Part shown: positions 1 to 10,604 of the stretch, piece after piece
Position numbering within the stretch: position 1 is the stretch's first letter
Layout of the letters: every line of letters begins with the position of its first letter
Assembly (NCBI GenBank): GCA_031119295.1
Contig: JAVHYE010000005.1
Span: 1 to 36,334 of the forward strand
DNA: 36,334 nucleotides
Source of the DNA: Pedobacter sp.
Lineage (GTDB): Bacteria > Pseudomonadota > Gammaproteobacteria > Pseudomonadales > Moraxellaceae
Direction of reading: 5' to 3'
The notes under the pieces: generated by a model
The model's input: the letters and a program-made list of their open reading frames with translations, nothing else
Databases searched by the model: none
Told to the model about the DNA's origin: nothing
Program-made: the position numbers and the translations under genes

Positions 1-2
1 GC

Positions 3-1337
3 CCTATTCCTTACTCTCCACTACTTGGGCAACGCCTTAAAACACTTGCCCACGCCTCCTGCCATCCCATCTGGATACGCCCTGGAGACCGCTACCAGGA
101 GGTATTCAGCGCCTATCCAAATGAAAGTATTAGACTTTTGGATCAATGGCTTGGAAAGACAAGTGAAGGCCATATCTCAGACAGTGACAAGCTATGGAAT
201 AGACTCAACTCAATGATGGCATTCCCGCCTGATACCAACGGCCTCGCTGACATGCCATTCAGAGGCGGCCTGGCAGGATTTTGCTCTTACGGAACCAGAC
301 AGTCTCATAACAACACCCCTACGGCCTTTCCAGCGGCCTATTTTGGACGCTACCTACATTGGCTGCATGTCGATCACAACCGACAGACGGCAGAGGAAAT
401 CAGTCTTGTTCCTGATGGGCCATCTACGGAGTGGCGTGAGCTATTAAGACAGGCGCTTGATTCGCGCTCGTCCAAGCAAAGCCGCTTTGCATTACATACT
501 CCGTTTAAGCCTCTGACGACGAAGCAAAAATACATCAGCGACTTCAACCGGATAAAAAGCTACCTGCAAACTGGCGACTGCTATCAGGTGAACTATGCCC
601 AAGCCTTCAAAGCGCGCTGCACAGGCAGCAGCGCTGATGCCATGCAACGCTTGCTTGAAGTCAGCGATCCAGCCTATGCCGCCTGGATATCCCTTCCCGA
701 GGGAGATGTACTCAGTCTGTCGCCTGAGCTTTTCATCCAGGTCAAGGGTCGACGGATCGAAACCCGCCCCATCAAGGGTACGGCCCCACGTTTGGTTGAT
801 GGGGAGGCCGATGCAAAGCAAGCAGAGGCCTTGCAGCAAAGCCCCAAGAACCGCGCCGAGAACCTCATGATCGTAGACCTGCTGCGCCATGATATCGGCC
901 AGCACGCCAAGACTGGCTCCGTGCAAGTGGACAAGCTTTTTGATATTGAAAGCCTGCCCCAGGTCCATCACATGGTCAGCACCATCTCGGCCACCCTGAA
1001 AGACGAATCCAGCACCATAGATCTCTTGCGCGACTGCTTTCCCGGCGGCTCCATTACCGGCGCCCCAAAAAAGCGCGCCATGGAAATCATTGCGGAGCTA
1101 GAGCCTACCCCCCGCTCCATTTACTGCGGCAGCATAGGCTTCATCAATTTTGACGGAGACTGCCAGTTCAATATCGCTATACGCACTCTGCTGCGCACAG
1201 GTGACGAAATTTATGCCTGGGCTGGCGGTGGCATTGTTGCGGACTCGGACTGTGAAGCCGAATATCAGGAGTGCTTCGACAAGATAGGAGCCCTGATGCG
1301 AGCTTTGGAAGAAATGGGTAAAGAGCCTGACGCCTGA
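3..1337 (+). CDS. pabB: Aminodeoxychorismate synthase component I (PabB), 5'-truncated by window edge
   Basis: Frame 3 is open from the window edge (PIPYSPLLGQRLKTLAHASCHPIWIRPGDRYQEVF...). Chorismate-binding motifs present: IKGTAPR, NRAENLMIVDLLRHDIG, PGGSITGAPKKRAMEII. The listed start at 138 is an internal TTG. Confidence 0.93.
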   Translation, partial: PIPYSPLLGQRLKTLAHASCHPIWIRPGDRYQEVFSAYPNESIRLLDQWLGKTSEGHISDSDKLWNRLNSMMAFPPDTNGLADMPFRGGLAGFCSYGTRQSHNNTPTAFPAAYFGRYLHWLHVDHNRQTAEEISLVPDGPSTEWRELLRQALDSRSSKQSRFALHTPFKPLTTKQKYISDFNRIKSYLQTGDCYQVNYAQAFKARCTGSSADAMQRLLEVSDPAYAAWISLPEGDVLSLSPELFIQVKGRRIETRPIKGTAPRLVDGEADAKQAEALQQSPKNRAENLMIVDLLRHDIGQHAKTGSVQVDKLFDIESLPQVHHMVSTISATLKDESSTIDLLRDCFPGGSITGAPKKRAMEIIAELEPTPRSIYCGSIGFINFDGDCQFNIAIRTLLRTGDEIYAWAGGGIVADSDCEAEYQECFDKIGALMRALEEMGKEPDA

Positions 1338-1346
1338 GAAGAACCA

Positions 1347-1376
1347 ATAAAAAAGCCCGCAAAATGCGGGCTTTTT
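1347..1376. terminator. Rho-independent, likely bidirectional terminator between convergent pabB and thrH
   Basis: AAAAAA-GCCCGC-aaaat-GCGGGC-TTTTT. Confidence 0.85.
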
Positions 1377-1389
1377 ACGCAGCGCAGAA

Positions 1390-2004
1390 TCAGGGGATCT
1401 TGCGCAGGGAGCCTGTACGAATCTCTGCCTTCAACTCCTCGTAAGTGCGCGTTACAGGGAACTGAGGGAATTCGCGAATAACGTTTTCCGGCGCATCAAA
1501 AAGAATGCCCTTTTCAGCCTCACTCAACATATTGGTGTCGTTGTAGGAATCGCCGGCAGCTATCACACGGTACTTGAGACCATGCAAGGCCTTGACTGCT
1601 TCGCGCTTCTGGTCAGGCTGACGCAGTACATAATTGGTGATACGGCCGTCGTCATTGGTTTCCAGCTTGTGACACATGATGGTGGGCCAACCCAGCTGGC
1701 GCATCAGCGGATGCGCAAACTCATAGAAGGTGTCAGAAAGAATGATGAGCTGGAAATGCTCGCGCACCCACTCCACAAACTCCTTGGCACCGGGCAAAGG
1801 CCCCATATCGGCAATCACAGCCTGAATGTCTTTAAGACCCAGCTTGTGCTCATCCAGAATACGCAGGCGCTGACGCATCAACACGTCATAATCAGGAATA
1901 TCACGCGTGGTGGCTTCCAGTTCCTTGATGCCGGTGCGCTTGGCAAAATTGATCCATATCTCCGGAACCAGAACCCCTTCCAGATCAAGACAGACAATCT
2001 CCAC
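1390..2004 (-). CDS. thrH: Bifunctional phosphoserine phosphatase/homoserine phosphotransferase ThrH (HAD family)
   Basis: VEIVCLDLEGVLVPEIWINFAKRTGI..., HAD motifs DLEG and AGDSYNDTNML; GTG start at 2004 preferred over the ORF-track start at 2046; next to pabB and cysH as in Pseudomonas. Confidence 0.9.
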   Translation of the reverse strand: MEIVCLDLEGVLVPEIWINFAKRTGIKELEATTRDIPDYDVLMRQRLRILDEHKLGLKDIQAVIADMGPLPGAKEFVEWVREHFQLIILSDTFYEFAHPLMRQLGWPTIMCHKLETNDDGRITNYVLRQPDQKREAVKALHGLKYRVIAAGDSYNDTNMLSEAEKGILFDAPENVIREFPQFPVTRTYEELKAEIRTGSLRKIP

Positions 2005-2044
2005 AAAGCACCCCCAACGAGCCGGACAATAAAAAGAAGGCGGC

Positions 2045-2073
2045 ACTCTAGCGATTCAGCCCGCCGGGCGCAA
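2045..2073 (-). promoter_or_regulatory. Predicted sigma70 promoter for thrH
   Basis: Minus strand TTGCGC-N17-TAGAGT, about 40 nt upstream of the GTG start. Confidence 0.5.
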
Positions 2074-2105
2074 CGCACGACGAACCTGCTCTGGCACCGC
2101 GGGAA

Positions 2106-2798
2106 TCAGGACTTGAGCATAGTCAGCGGAGCATGCAGGCCGCACTCATGAGACTCACCGCCCTTGGCCGGATCGTAATAGGCTCGCTCATTGGGCAGAC
2201 CATGCTCTTGCACATAGGCATCAAGCATCTGGCTGTTCCAGTCCAGCAGCGGATTGACCTTGATGCAGCCGAACTTTTCGTCCCACATCAAGGGCGCGAG
2301 TGAGGCTCCACGCTGGGCATTCTGCTCACGACGCAATGCGGTAATCCATACCTTGGGGGCCAGCTCGCGCATGCCTCGCTCGAAGGGCTCCAGCTTCATG
2401 ATCTGGCTGAAGGACTCCACCCGCTCCACTTCATCCGGCATGGGAATGGATTCGCCATTGATGGCCAGCCAGTGGGCCGAGCTCATTCGTGGCAGATACG
2501 CTTTGAGGTTGAGGCCCAGCTGGCTGCGGCAGGCCTCGGCAAAACGATAGGTCTCGGGGAGATTGGTACCGTGATCCACCCAGAGCACCGGCATATCCGC
2601 CTTGAACTGCAGCGCCATATGCAGGATGACAGCCTCATAGGGGCGGAAGTTGCTGGTGACGATTACCTGATTAAGGGCCTGATCAGGCACCATGGCGAAA
2701 GCCGCTTCCAGGATTTCACGGGCAGACCGTCCCTCCAGCTTGGCATTCAGCTCGACCAGTTGGGCGGGGACTTTTCCGGAATAGAGATCAAGAGGCAT
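2106..2798 (-). CDS. cysH: Phosphoadenosine phosphosulfate reductase family protein (CysH-like), lacking Fe-S cysteine pairs
   Basis: LPETYRFAE, ALRREQNAQR, NPLLDWN and C-terminal ECGLHAP motifs; neighbours thrH and cysB. Confidence 0.88.
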   Translation of the reverse strand: MPLDLYSGKVPAQLVELNAKLEGRSAREILEAAFAMVPDQALNQVIVTSNFRPYEAVILHMALQFKADMPVLWVDHGTNLPETYRFAEACRSQLGLNLKAYLPRMSSAHWLAINGESIPMPDEVERVESFSQIMKLEPFERGMRELAPKVWITALRREQNAQRGASLAPLMWDEKFGCIKVNPLLDWNSQMLDAYVQEHGLPNERAYYDPAKGGESHECGLHAPLTMLKS

Positions 2799-2870
2799 GG
2801 CAGGCTCGCAAGAACAGCAAAGAGGTGCTCCGGAGCAAGTCCGGGCGGGCCGCTATGGTAACGCCTCGGC

Positions 2871-3869
<999 letters not shown>

Positions 3870-4017
3870 TCAAAACAGCGCATACAGCCAGCAAATCTGA
3901 CTATTTGGCTATAAGACTTTCGGAAAATAGCGTTTTAGAGCATAGTCCACCGCCTTTCAGCTTGCCAAGCACATGCGTGCAAATGGCGGCAGTGATTTCA
4001 GATGGGGACGGGCAACA

Positions 4018-4809
4018 GTGGCTGAGGCTTGGCATTTCATTCTGGCAGGAGCCCTGGTCGGCTTCTGCGTCGGAGTCACTGGCGTAGGCGGCGGTTCCCT
4101 GATGACACCCCTACTGACCATGATGGGCGTGCCACTGCATGTCGCCATAGGCACCGATCTGCTTTATGCCTCGGTCACCAAATCCGGCGGCGCCGTCGTC
4201 CATGCCATCAAGCGCAATATCAACTGGCCCATCGTGTTCTGGCTGTCTGTCGGCAGCATCCCTGCCGCCATGCTTACCCTCTGGGCGCTCAAGACCTTTT
4301 TCGGCAATGCCAACGAATACAAGCATGTGCTGACGGTGTCGCTGGGCTTCATGCTCCTGCTCACGGCCGCCTCACTGATCTTCCGCAAACAGCTGCAGGC
4401 CCTGCATGACGCCAGTCCCCTGCAGAATCACCTGCGCCAGCTGATTGATCGCCATACCACTACCTTCACCGTGTTCATGGGCCTGGCTCTGGGCGTACTG
4501 GTGACACTGTCGTCCGTGGGCGCCGGCGCCTTTGGCGTGGTGGTCCTGCTCAGTCTTTACCCGCGCCTCTCCACCATCCAGATCATAGGCACCGATGTCA
4601 CTCATGCCGTACTGCTCACTCTGGTGGCCGGCCTGGGTCATATGAGGATGGGAAATGTAGACAGCAGCCTGCTCCTGCATCTGCTTATCGGCTCCATTCC
4701 GGCCATCATCGTCGGTACCCTGCTCTCCTCACGTCTGCGGGAGGATGTCATACGCCCCATTCTGGGCGGCACCCTGGCCCTGCTCAGTATCAAGTTCATC
4801 TTCTTCTGA
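4018..4809 (+). CDS. TSUP (TauE/SafE) family membrane permease; GTG start at 4018 or ATG at 3973
   Basis: Polytopic protein, AGALVGFCVGVTGVGGGSLMTPLLTMMGV...GTDLLYASVTKSGGAVVH...; duplicated TSUP-type GTD(L/V) segments. Confidence 0.85.
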   Translation: MAEAWHFILAGALVGFCVGVTGVGGGSLMTPLLTMMGVPLHVAIGTDLLYASVTKSGGAVVHAIKRNINWPIVFWLSVGSIPAAMLTLWALKTFFGNANEYKHVLTVSLGFMLLLTAASLIFRKQLQALHDASPLQNHLRQLIDRHTTTFTVFMGLALGVLVTLSSVGAGAFGVVVLLSLYPRLSTIQIIGTDVTHAVLLTLVAGLGHMRMGNVDSSLLLHLLIGSIPAIIVGTLLSSRLREDVIRPILGGTLALLSIKFIFF

Positions 4810-4889
4810 TGCTGCGACAAGGCACACTCTGGAAACCAAAAGCCGGCGGTCCCAGCTTATTGCCACGGCCTATGAAAAAGTCCGCAAAT

Positions 4890-4915
4890 GCCCCCGTGAA
4901 AGACCGGGGCTTTTT
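4890..4915 (+). terminator. Rho-independent terminator after the TSUP gene, overlapping the putative DAHP synthase promoter
   Basis: GCCCCcG-tgaaaga-CcGGGGC-TTTTT. Confidence 0.65.
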
Positions 4916-4924
4916 CAATAGAAT
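4896..4924 (+). promoter_or_regulatory. Predicted sigma70 promoter of DAHP synthase gene
   Basis: GTGAAA-N17-TAGAAT, 35 nt upstream of the ATG at 4960. Confidence 0.45.
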
Positions 4925-4959
4925 CGACCACTTTCGCGTATCTGCTCCTGGTGTTTGTA

Positions 4960-6039
4960 ATGGCTGAAACCCGTATTGAAGACGTCAATGTACGTTCGAC
5001 CGAGGTCCTCATCACCCCGGCCGAGCTCAAGCGTGAGCTGCCCTTGTCGGCCGCTGCCCGCGAGACCGTGCTGAAGGGTCGCGAGACCATACGCAATATT
5101 CTGGACGGCAAGGATCACCGCCTCTTCCTGGTGATAGGCCCCTGCTCCATTCACGATGTGAAGGCTGCCAAGGACTATGCCGAGCGCCTGAAGAAGCTGG
5201 CTGCCGACGTCGCCGACACCATCTATCTCGTCATGCGCGTCTATTTTGAAAAGCCCCGTACCACGGTCGGCTGGAAGGGTCTGATCAACGACCCCTATAT
5301 GAATGACAGCTTCAATATCCAGGACGGCCTGCATATCGGCCGCAAGCTGCTGCTGGAGCTGAACGAGATGGGCCTGCCCTGCGCTACCGAAGCTCTGGAT
5401 CCCATGTCACCACAGTATATGCACGACCTGATTGCCTGGTCGGCCATTGGCGCACGCACTACGGAATCTCAGACGCACCGTGAAATGTCCTCCGGCCTGT
5501 CTTCACCGGTAGGTTTCAAGAACGGCACCGACGGCGGCCTCAAGGTGGCCACCAACGCTCTGCTCTCCATGGCCAATCCGCACAGCTTTCTCGGCATCAA
5601 CAGCGAAGGCAAAGTGGCCATCATCAACACCACCGGCAATAAATACGGCCATGTGGTGCTGCGCGGCGGCGACGGCAAACCCAATTACGACTCCGTGTCC
5701 GTAGCTCTGGCCGAGCGTGAGCTGGAAAAGGCCAAGGTTTCGCACAACATCATGATCGATGCCTCGCACGCCAACTCCAACAAGGACCCCGGCCTGCAGC
5801 CTCTGGTGATGGACAATGTCAGCAACCAGATTCTTGAAGGCAACAGCTCCATTGTCGGCATGATGGTGGAGTCGCATATCAAGTTCGGCCGCCAGGACAT
5901 CCCCAAGGATCTGTCGCAACTGGTATATGGCCAGTCGGTTACCGACGGCTGCATAGACTGGGAAACCACGGAAAAAGCCGTGCACCAGATGCATGACAAG
6001 CTGAAGGATGTACTGCCCAAGCGCGCACGCAGCATCTGA
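4960..6039 (+). CDS. 3-deoxy-7-phosphoheptulonate synthase, class I (AroF/AroG/AroH type)
   Basis: VIGPCSIHDVKAAKDYAERL, MRVYFEKPRTTVGWKGLINDP, GARTTESQTHREMSSGLSSPVGFKNGTDG, IDASHANS. GTG at 4951 is an alternative start. Confidence 0.97.
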   Translation: MAETRIEDVNVRSTEVLITPAELKRELPLSAAARETVLKGRETIRNILDGKDHRLFLVIGPCSIHDVKAAKDYAERLKKLAADVADTIYLVMRVYFEKPRTTVGWKGLINDPYMNDSFNIQDGLHIGRKLLLELNEMGLPCATEALDPMSPQYMHDLIAWSAIGARTTESQTHREMSSGLSSPVGFKNGTDGGLKVATNALLSMANPHSFLGINSEGKVAIINTTGNKYGHVVLRGGDGKPNYDSVSVALAERELEKAKVSHNIMIDASHANSNKDPGLQPLVMDNVSNQILEGNSSIVGMMVESHIKFGRQDIPKDLSQLVYGQSVTDGCIDWETTEKAVHQMHDKLKDVLPKRARSI

Positions 6040-6050
6040 AAGGCACCCCA

Positions 6051-6080
6051 TAAAAAAGCCCGCTTTCGCGGGCTTTTTTA
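6051..6080. terminator. Bidirectional Rho-independent terminator between convergent DAHP synthase gene and nfuA
   Basis: Perfect inverted repeat TAAAAAAGCCCGC-tttc-GCGGGCTTTTTTA. Confidence 0.9.
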
Positions 6081-6096
6081 TTTCCGGCAATAAGGC

Positions 6097-6711
6097 TTAT
6101 TTGTAATAAGCGTTATCACGCACGGTATGGTCGGTCTGGTCTGTCACGCGCTGCAGCTCGGGAATCTGTGCCTTGAGCGTGGTTTCCACGCCCTGCTTCA
6201 GCGTCATGTCCACCGCCGAGCAGCCCTGACAGCCACCACCGAATTTGAGCACCGCCGTCAGCCCGTTTTCTTCATCGTCATACACTTCGAGCAGGCTGAC
6301 ATTGCCGTTATGCGCGGCAAGGCCCGGATTGATCTCGTTGAAGAGCACGTAGTTGATGCGTTCCTCCAGGCTGGCATCAGGGCCAAGGCTAGGCACCTTG
6401 GACTTGGGCGCCTTGAAGGTCAACTGGCCACCGAATCTGTCCTTGTTGTAATCGATGACGGCGTCTTCCAGATAAAGAACGCTCTTGCCCTCGATAAAGG
6501 CCGGAAAACCCTCGTAGTCGATACGCACATCATCGGCCTGCTCTTCACCCTGGGTGCAGTAGGCCATGCAACACTCGGCCTTGGGCGTGCCCGGGCTTTC
6601 CACAAAGATACGCACACCTATGCCGGCGGAGTCCTGCTTGGAAAGCAGGTCACGGAGATAGCCTTGGGCTGCTTCCGTTACTGTGATTTTCAGGTTACTG
6701 CTGTCGCTCAT
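6097..6711 (-). CDS. nfuA: Fe-S biogenesis scaffold protein NfuA
   Basis: Degenerate A-type N-terminal domain plus Nfu C-terminal FGGGCQGCSAVDMTLKQGVE motif; start MSDSSNLKITV. Confidence 0.95.
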   Translation of the reverse strand: MSDSSNLKITVTEAAQGYLRDLLSKQDSAGIGVRIFVESPGTPKAECCMAYCTQGEEQADDVRIDYEGFPAFIEGKSVLYLEDAVIDYNKDRFGGQLTFKAPKSKVPSLGPDASLEERINYVLFNEINPGLAAHNGNVSLLEVYDDEENGLTAVLKFGGGCQGCSAVDMTLKQGVETTLKAQIPELQRVTDQTDHTVRDNAYYK

Positions 6712-6810
6712 ATTAATCCCTAGCAAATTACTGGGTCTTTGCCGGGCATTGTACCCAAACAGTTGCTAGAATGCCGCCCTCTTTTTTAGCCCGCGATATG
6801 CCTTTTCTGC

Positions 6811-9800
6811 ATGAAGAGCCCCATGACGAATCACGCCCAACGCACTGCCAGCCTCAAAAGCCAGCTTGAACGCCGCATCCTCATCATCGACGGCGCCATG
6901 GGCACCATGATCCAGCGCTACAAGCTGGAAGAAGCAGATTATCGCGGCAGCCGCTTTGCAGAATGGCATAGGGATGTGAAGGGCAATAACGACCTGCTGG
7001 TGCTCTCCAAGCCGGACGTCATACGCGAAATCCATGATGCCTACTGTGCCGCCGGCGCCGACATCCTGGAAACCAATTCCTTCAATTCCACCCGTGTCTC
7101 CCAGGCCGACTACGGCATGGAAGACCTGGTACCCGAGCTCAACCGCGAATGCGCCCGTATCGCCCGTGAGGTGGCCGATGCCTGGACTGCGAAGAATCCG
7201 GACCGTCCCCGTTTCGTGGCCGGCGTGCTGGGCCCCACCTCGCGTACCTGCTCCATCTCGCCGGATGTGAACAATCCCGCCTTCCGCAACGTCACCTTCG
7301 ACGAGTTGGTGGAGAACTATTACGAGGCGACCGCCGCCCTCGTCGAAGGCGGTTCCGACATCATCCTGATCGAAACCGTTTTCGATACGCTGAATGCCAA
7401 GGCTGCCATCTATGCCGTGCAGGAATATTTCCTGAAGAGCGGTATCGAACTGCCCATCATGATTTCCGGCACCATCACCGACGCCTCCGGCCGTACCCTC
7501 TCCGGCCAGACCACGGAAGCCTTCTGGAATTCCGTACGCCACTCCAAACCACTCAGCATTGGTTTCAACTGCGCACTGGGTGCCAAGGAACTGCGCCAGT
7601 ACATCGAAGAGCTGTCGCGCAAGGCCGATACCTTTGTCAGCGCCCACCCGAATGCCGGACTGCCCAATGCCTTTGGTGAATACGATGAAACGCCAGCGGA
7701 AATGGCCGAGATCGTGGGTGAGTTCGCCGCCTCTGGCTTCGTAAACATCGTCGGTGGCTGCTGCGGTAGTACGCCCGAACATATCAAGGCCATTGCCGAT
7801 ACCGTGGCGCAATATCCGCGTCGCGAAATTCCCGCTATTGAAGCAGCCTGCCGTCTTTCTGGCCTGGAACCGTTCAATATCACACGCGAATCGCTGTTCG
7901 TGAACGTCGGTGAACGCACCAACGTCACTGGCTCCGCCAAATTCCGCCGTCTGATCAAGGAAGAAAATTTCACCGAAGCGCTGGATGTTGCCCGCCAGCA
8001 GGTGGAAAGCGGTGCCCAGGTCATCGACATCAATATGGATGAGGGCATGCTGGATTCCAAGGCTGCCATGGAGGTCTTCCTCAAGCTCATCGCTTCAGAG
8101 CCCGACATTTCCCGCGTACCGCTGATGATCGACTCCTCGAAGTGGGACATCATCGAAGCCGGCCTGAAATGGTCGCAGGGCAAGCCCATCGTCAATTCCA
8201 TCTCGCTGAAAGAGGGCGAAGAGGAATTCATTGCCAAGGCCAGGCTTTGCATGCGCTACGGCGCGGCCATTGTGGTCATGGCTTTTGATGAGGCCGGCCA
8301 GGCCGACACCGAAAAGCGCAAGATGGAAATCTGCAAGCGCTCCTATGATGTGCTGGTGGACAAAGTCGGCTTCCCGGCCGAAGACATCATCTTCGATGCG
8401 AACATCTTTGCCGTGGCCACCGGCATAGAAGAGCACAACAACTACGCCGTCGACTTCATCAACGCCTGCGCCTATATCCGCGACCATCTGCCGCATGCGC
8501 TGAGCTCGGGCGGCGTCTCCAACGTTTCCTTCTCCTTCCGCGGCAACGAACCGGTACGCGAAGCCATACACTCGGTATTCCTCTACCACGCCATCAAGAA
8601 CGGCCTGTCCATGGGCATCGTCAACGCCGGTCAGCTGGCGATTTACGACGACCTGCCTGCTGAACTGAAAGAGCGTGTGGAAGATGTGATTCTCAACCGA
8701 CGCGCCGACGGTACCGAACGCCTGCTGGAAATCGCCGAGAAATACAAAGGCGATGGTGCCAAGAAAGAAGAAGAGACCCTGGAATGGCGCAGCCTGCCCG
8801 TGGAAAAACGGCTGGAGCATGCACTGGTCAAAGGCATCACGGCCTTTATTGATGAAGATACCGAAGCCGCGCGCCTGATGTTCGAGCGCCCCATCCAGGT
8901 GATTGAAGGCCCGCTCATGGCCGGCATGAATGTAGTGGGTGACCTCTTCGGCTCCGGCAAGATGTTCCTGCCCCAAGTGGTGAAATCCGCCCGCGTAATG
9001 AAACAGGCGGTAGCTTGGCTGCTGCCTTATATCGAAGCTGAAAAAGGTGGCGAGATACAAAGCAAGGGCAAGATCCTGCTCGCTACCGTGAAAGGCGATG
9101 TGCATGACATCGGCAAGAATATTGTCGGCGTGGTGCTGGGTTGCAATGGCTACGACATTGTTGATCTGGGCGTCATGGTGCCAGCTGACAAGATCCTGGA
9201 AACGGCCCGCGTCGAGAAAGTCGACATCATCGGTCTTTCCGGCCTAATCACGCCTTCGCTGGATGAAATGGTGCATGTCGCCCGTGAAATGCAGCGTCAG
9301 GATTTCCATGTCCCCTTGCTGATCGGTGGCGCCACCACCTCCAAGGCCCACACCGCCGTAAAGATAGAGCCGCAGTTCAAGAATGATGCCGTGGTTTATG
9401 TGGCGGATGCTTCACGCGCCGTGGGTGTTGCCACCTCGCTGCTGAGCCAGGAACTCAAGCAGGGCTTTGTGGCCGAACGCAAAACCGAATATGAAGAAGT
9501 GCGCGTGCGTCATGCCAATCGCAAACCCAAGGCCGAGCGCCTGTCGTATGAACAGGCCATCGCACAGGGCTTCCAGTTCAACTGGAGCAGCTATACACCG
9601 CCTGCGCCGGTAAAGCCCGGCATCACTGTGCTACAGGACTATCCGCTGGAAACCCTGGTGGACTATATCGACTGGACGCCTTTCTTCATCTCCTGGTCGC
9701 TGGCTGGAAAATATCCCGCCATCCTGCAGGATGATGTGGTGGGCGAAGCGGCGCGCAATCTGTTTGCTGATGCGCAAGCCATCCTGAAACGCATGATTGG

Positions 9801-10524
9801 TGAAAATAAAGTCAAAGCACATGGCGTGATCGGCCTTTGGCCCGCTGCACGCACAGGCGCTGACGATACCGCCATCTACAAGGATGAGTCACGCTCGGAA
9901 GTGTTGGCCACCCTGCACCATCTGCGTCAGCAGAGCGACAAGGTCAGCGGCAAACCGAACTATTCGCTGGCTGACTTCGTCGCGCCTGCCGAAAGCTCAG
10001 CACGCGATTATCTTGGCGCCTTTGCTGTTACCGCCGGTGATGGCTGCGACGAATTCGCCAAAGAGTTTGAGGCAAAGGGCGACGACTACAACGCCATCAT
10101 GGTGAAGGCCTTAGCCGACCGTCTGGCCGAAGCCTTTGCCGAACATCTGCATGAGCGCGTACGTCGTGAATTCTGGGGTTATGCCAAAGACGAGGCTCTC
10201 GATAACGAAGCGCTTATCAAGGAAAAGTATGCCGGTATACGTCCTGCTCCCGGCTACCCCGCCTGCCCGGACCATACGGAAAAGACGGCGCTGTTTGCCT
10301 TGCTGGACGCCACCAAAAATACCGGCATCACCCTGACCGAACATTTCGCCATGTATCCCACGGCCGCCGTCAGTGGCTGGTATTTCTCACACCCGGAAAG
10401 CACCTACTTCAATGTGGGCAAGCTGGAAGAGGACCAGGTGCTGGACTATGCCAAACGCAAAGGCTGGGACCGCCGCACGGCCGAGCGCTGGCTCTCGCCC
10501 AATCTGGGCTATGAGCCGGAGTGA
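6811..10524 (+). CDS. metH: Cobalamin-dependent methionine synthase MetH
   Basis: 1237 aa; [24 protein letters not shown] (Zn site), B12 motif [23 protein letters not shown]-terminal reactivation domain [14 protein letters not shown] at 6823 is an alternative start. Confidence 0.98.
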   Translation: MKSPMTNHAQRTASLKSQLERRILIIDGAMGTMIQRYKLEEADYRGSRFAEWHRDVKGNNDLLVLSKPDVIREIHDAYCAAGADILETNSFNSTRVSQADYGMEDLVPELNRECARIAREVADAWTAKNPDRPRFVAGVLGPTSRTCSISPDVNNPAFRNVTFDELVENYYEATAALVEGGSDIILIETVFDTLNAKAAIYAVQEYFLKSGIELPIMISGTITDASGRTLSGQTTEAFWNSVRHSKPLSIGFNCALGAKELRQYIEELSRKADTFVSAHPNAGLPNAFGEYDETPAEMAEIVGEFAASGFVNIVGGCCGSTPEHIKAIADTVAQYPRREIPAIEAACRLSGLEPFNITRESLFVNVGERTNVTGSAKFRRLIKEENFTEALDVARQQVESGAQVIDINMDEGMLDSKAAMEVFLKLIASEPDISRVPLMIDSSKWDIIEAGLKWSQGKPIVNSISLKEGEEEFIAKARLCMRYGAAIVVMAFDEAGQADTEKRKMEICKRSYDVLVDKVGFPAEDIIFDANIFAVATGIEEHNNYAVDFINACAYIRDHLPHALSSGGVSNVSFSFRGNEPVREAIHSVFLYHAIKNGLSMGIVNAGQLAIYDDLPAELKERVEDVILNRRADGTERLLEIAEKYKGDGAKKEEETLEWRSLPVEKRLEHALVKGITAFIDEDTEAARLMFERPIQVIEGPLMAGMNVVGDLFGSGKMFLPQVVKSARVMKQAVAWLLPYIEAEKGGEIQSKGKILLATVKGDVHDIGKNIVGVVLGCNGYDIVDLGVMVPADKILETARVEKVDIIGLSGLITPSLDEMVHVAREMQRQDFHVPLLIGGATTSKAHTAVKIEPQFKNDAVVYVADASRAVGVATSLLSQELKQGFVAERKTEYEEVRVRHANRKPKAERLSYEQAIAQGFQFNWSSYTPPAPVKPGITVLQDYPLETLVDYIDWTPFFISWSLAGKYPAILQDDVVGEAARNLFADAQAILKRMIGENKVKAHGVIGLWPAARTGADDTAIYKDESRSEVLATLHHLRQQSDKVSGKPNYSLADFVAPAESSARDYLGAFAVTAGDGCDEFAKEFEAKGDDYNAIMVKALADRLAEAFAEHLHERVRREFWGYAKDEALDNEALIKEKYAGIRPAPGYPACPDHTEKTALFALLDATKNTGITLTEHFAMYPTAAVSGWYFSHPESTYFNVGKLEEDQVLDYAKRKGWDRRTAERWLSPNLGYEPE

Positions 10525-10604
10525 TGGCGTATATCAGAATTTGTCACAGCCATTCCTGCCGCCAACAGGCAGAATGGCTGCAATACAGTTGACAGGTGAA
10601 CCCC

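Noticed and set aside
138-140. Start of pabB at 138 as in the ORF track
   Set aside because: The codon is an internal TTG; the frame stays open with PabB-like sequence back to the window edge.
6727-6822. Possible cobalamin or SAM riboswitch upstream of metH
   Set aside because: Only about 85-95 nt separate nfuA and metH and no B12-box or SAM-riboswitch core was recognised.
6766-7812. Minus-strand ORFs (348 aa here and 336 aa at 8095-9105) opposite metH
   Set aside because: Antisense to continuous, well-conserved MetH; Gly/His/Val-rich shadow composition.
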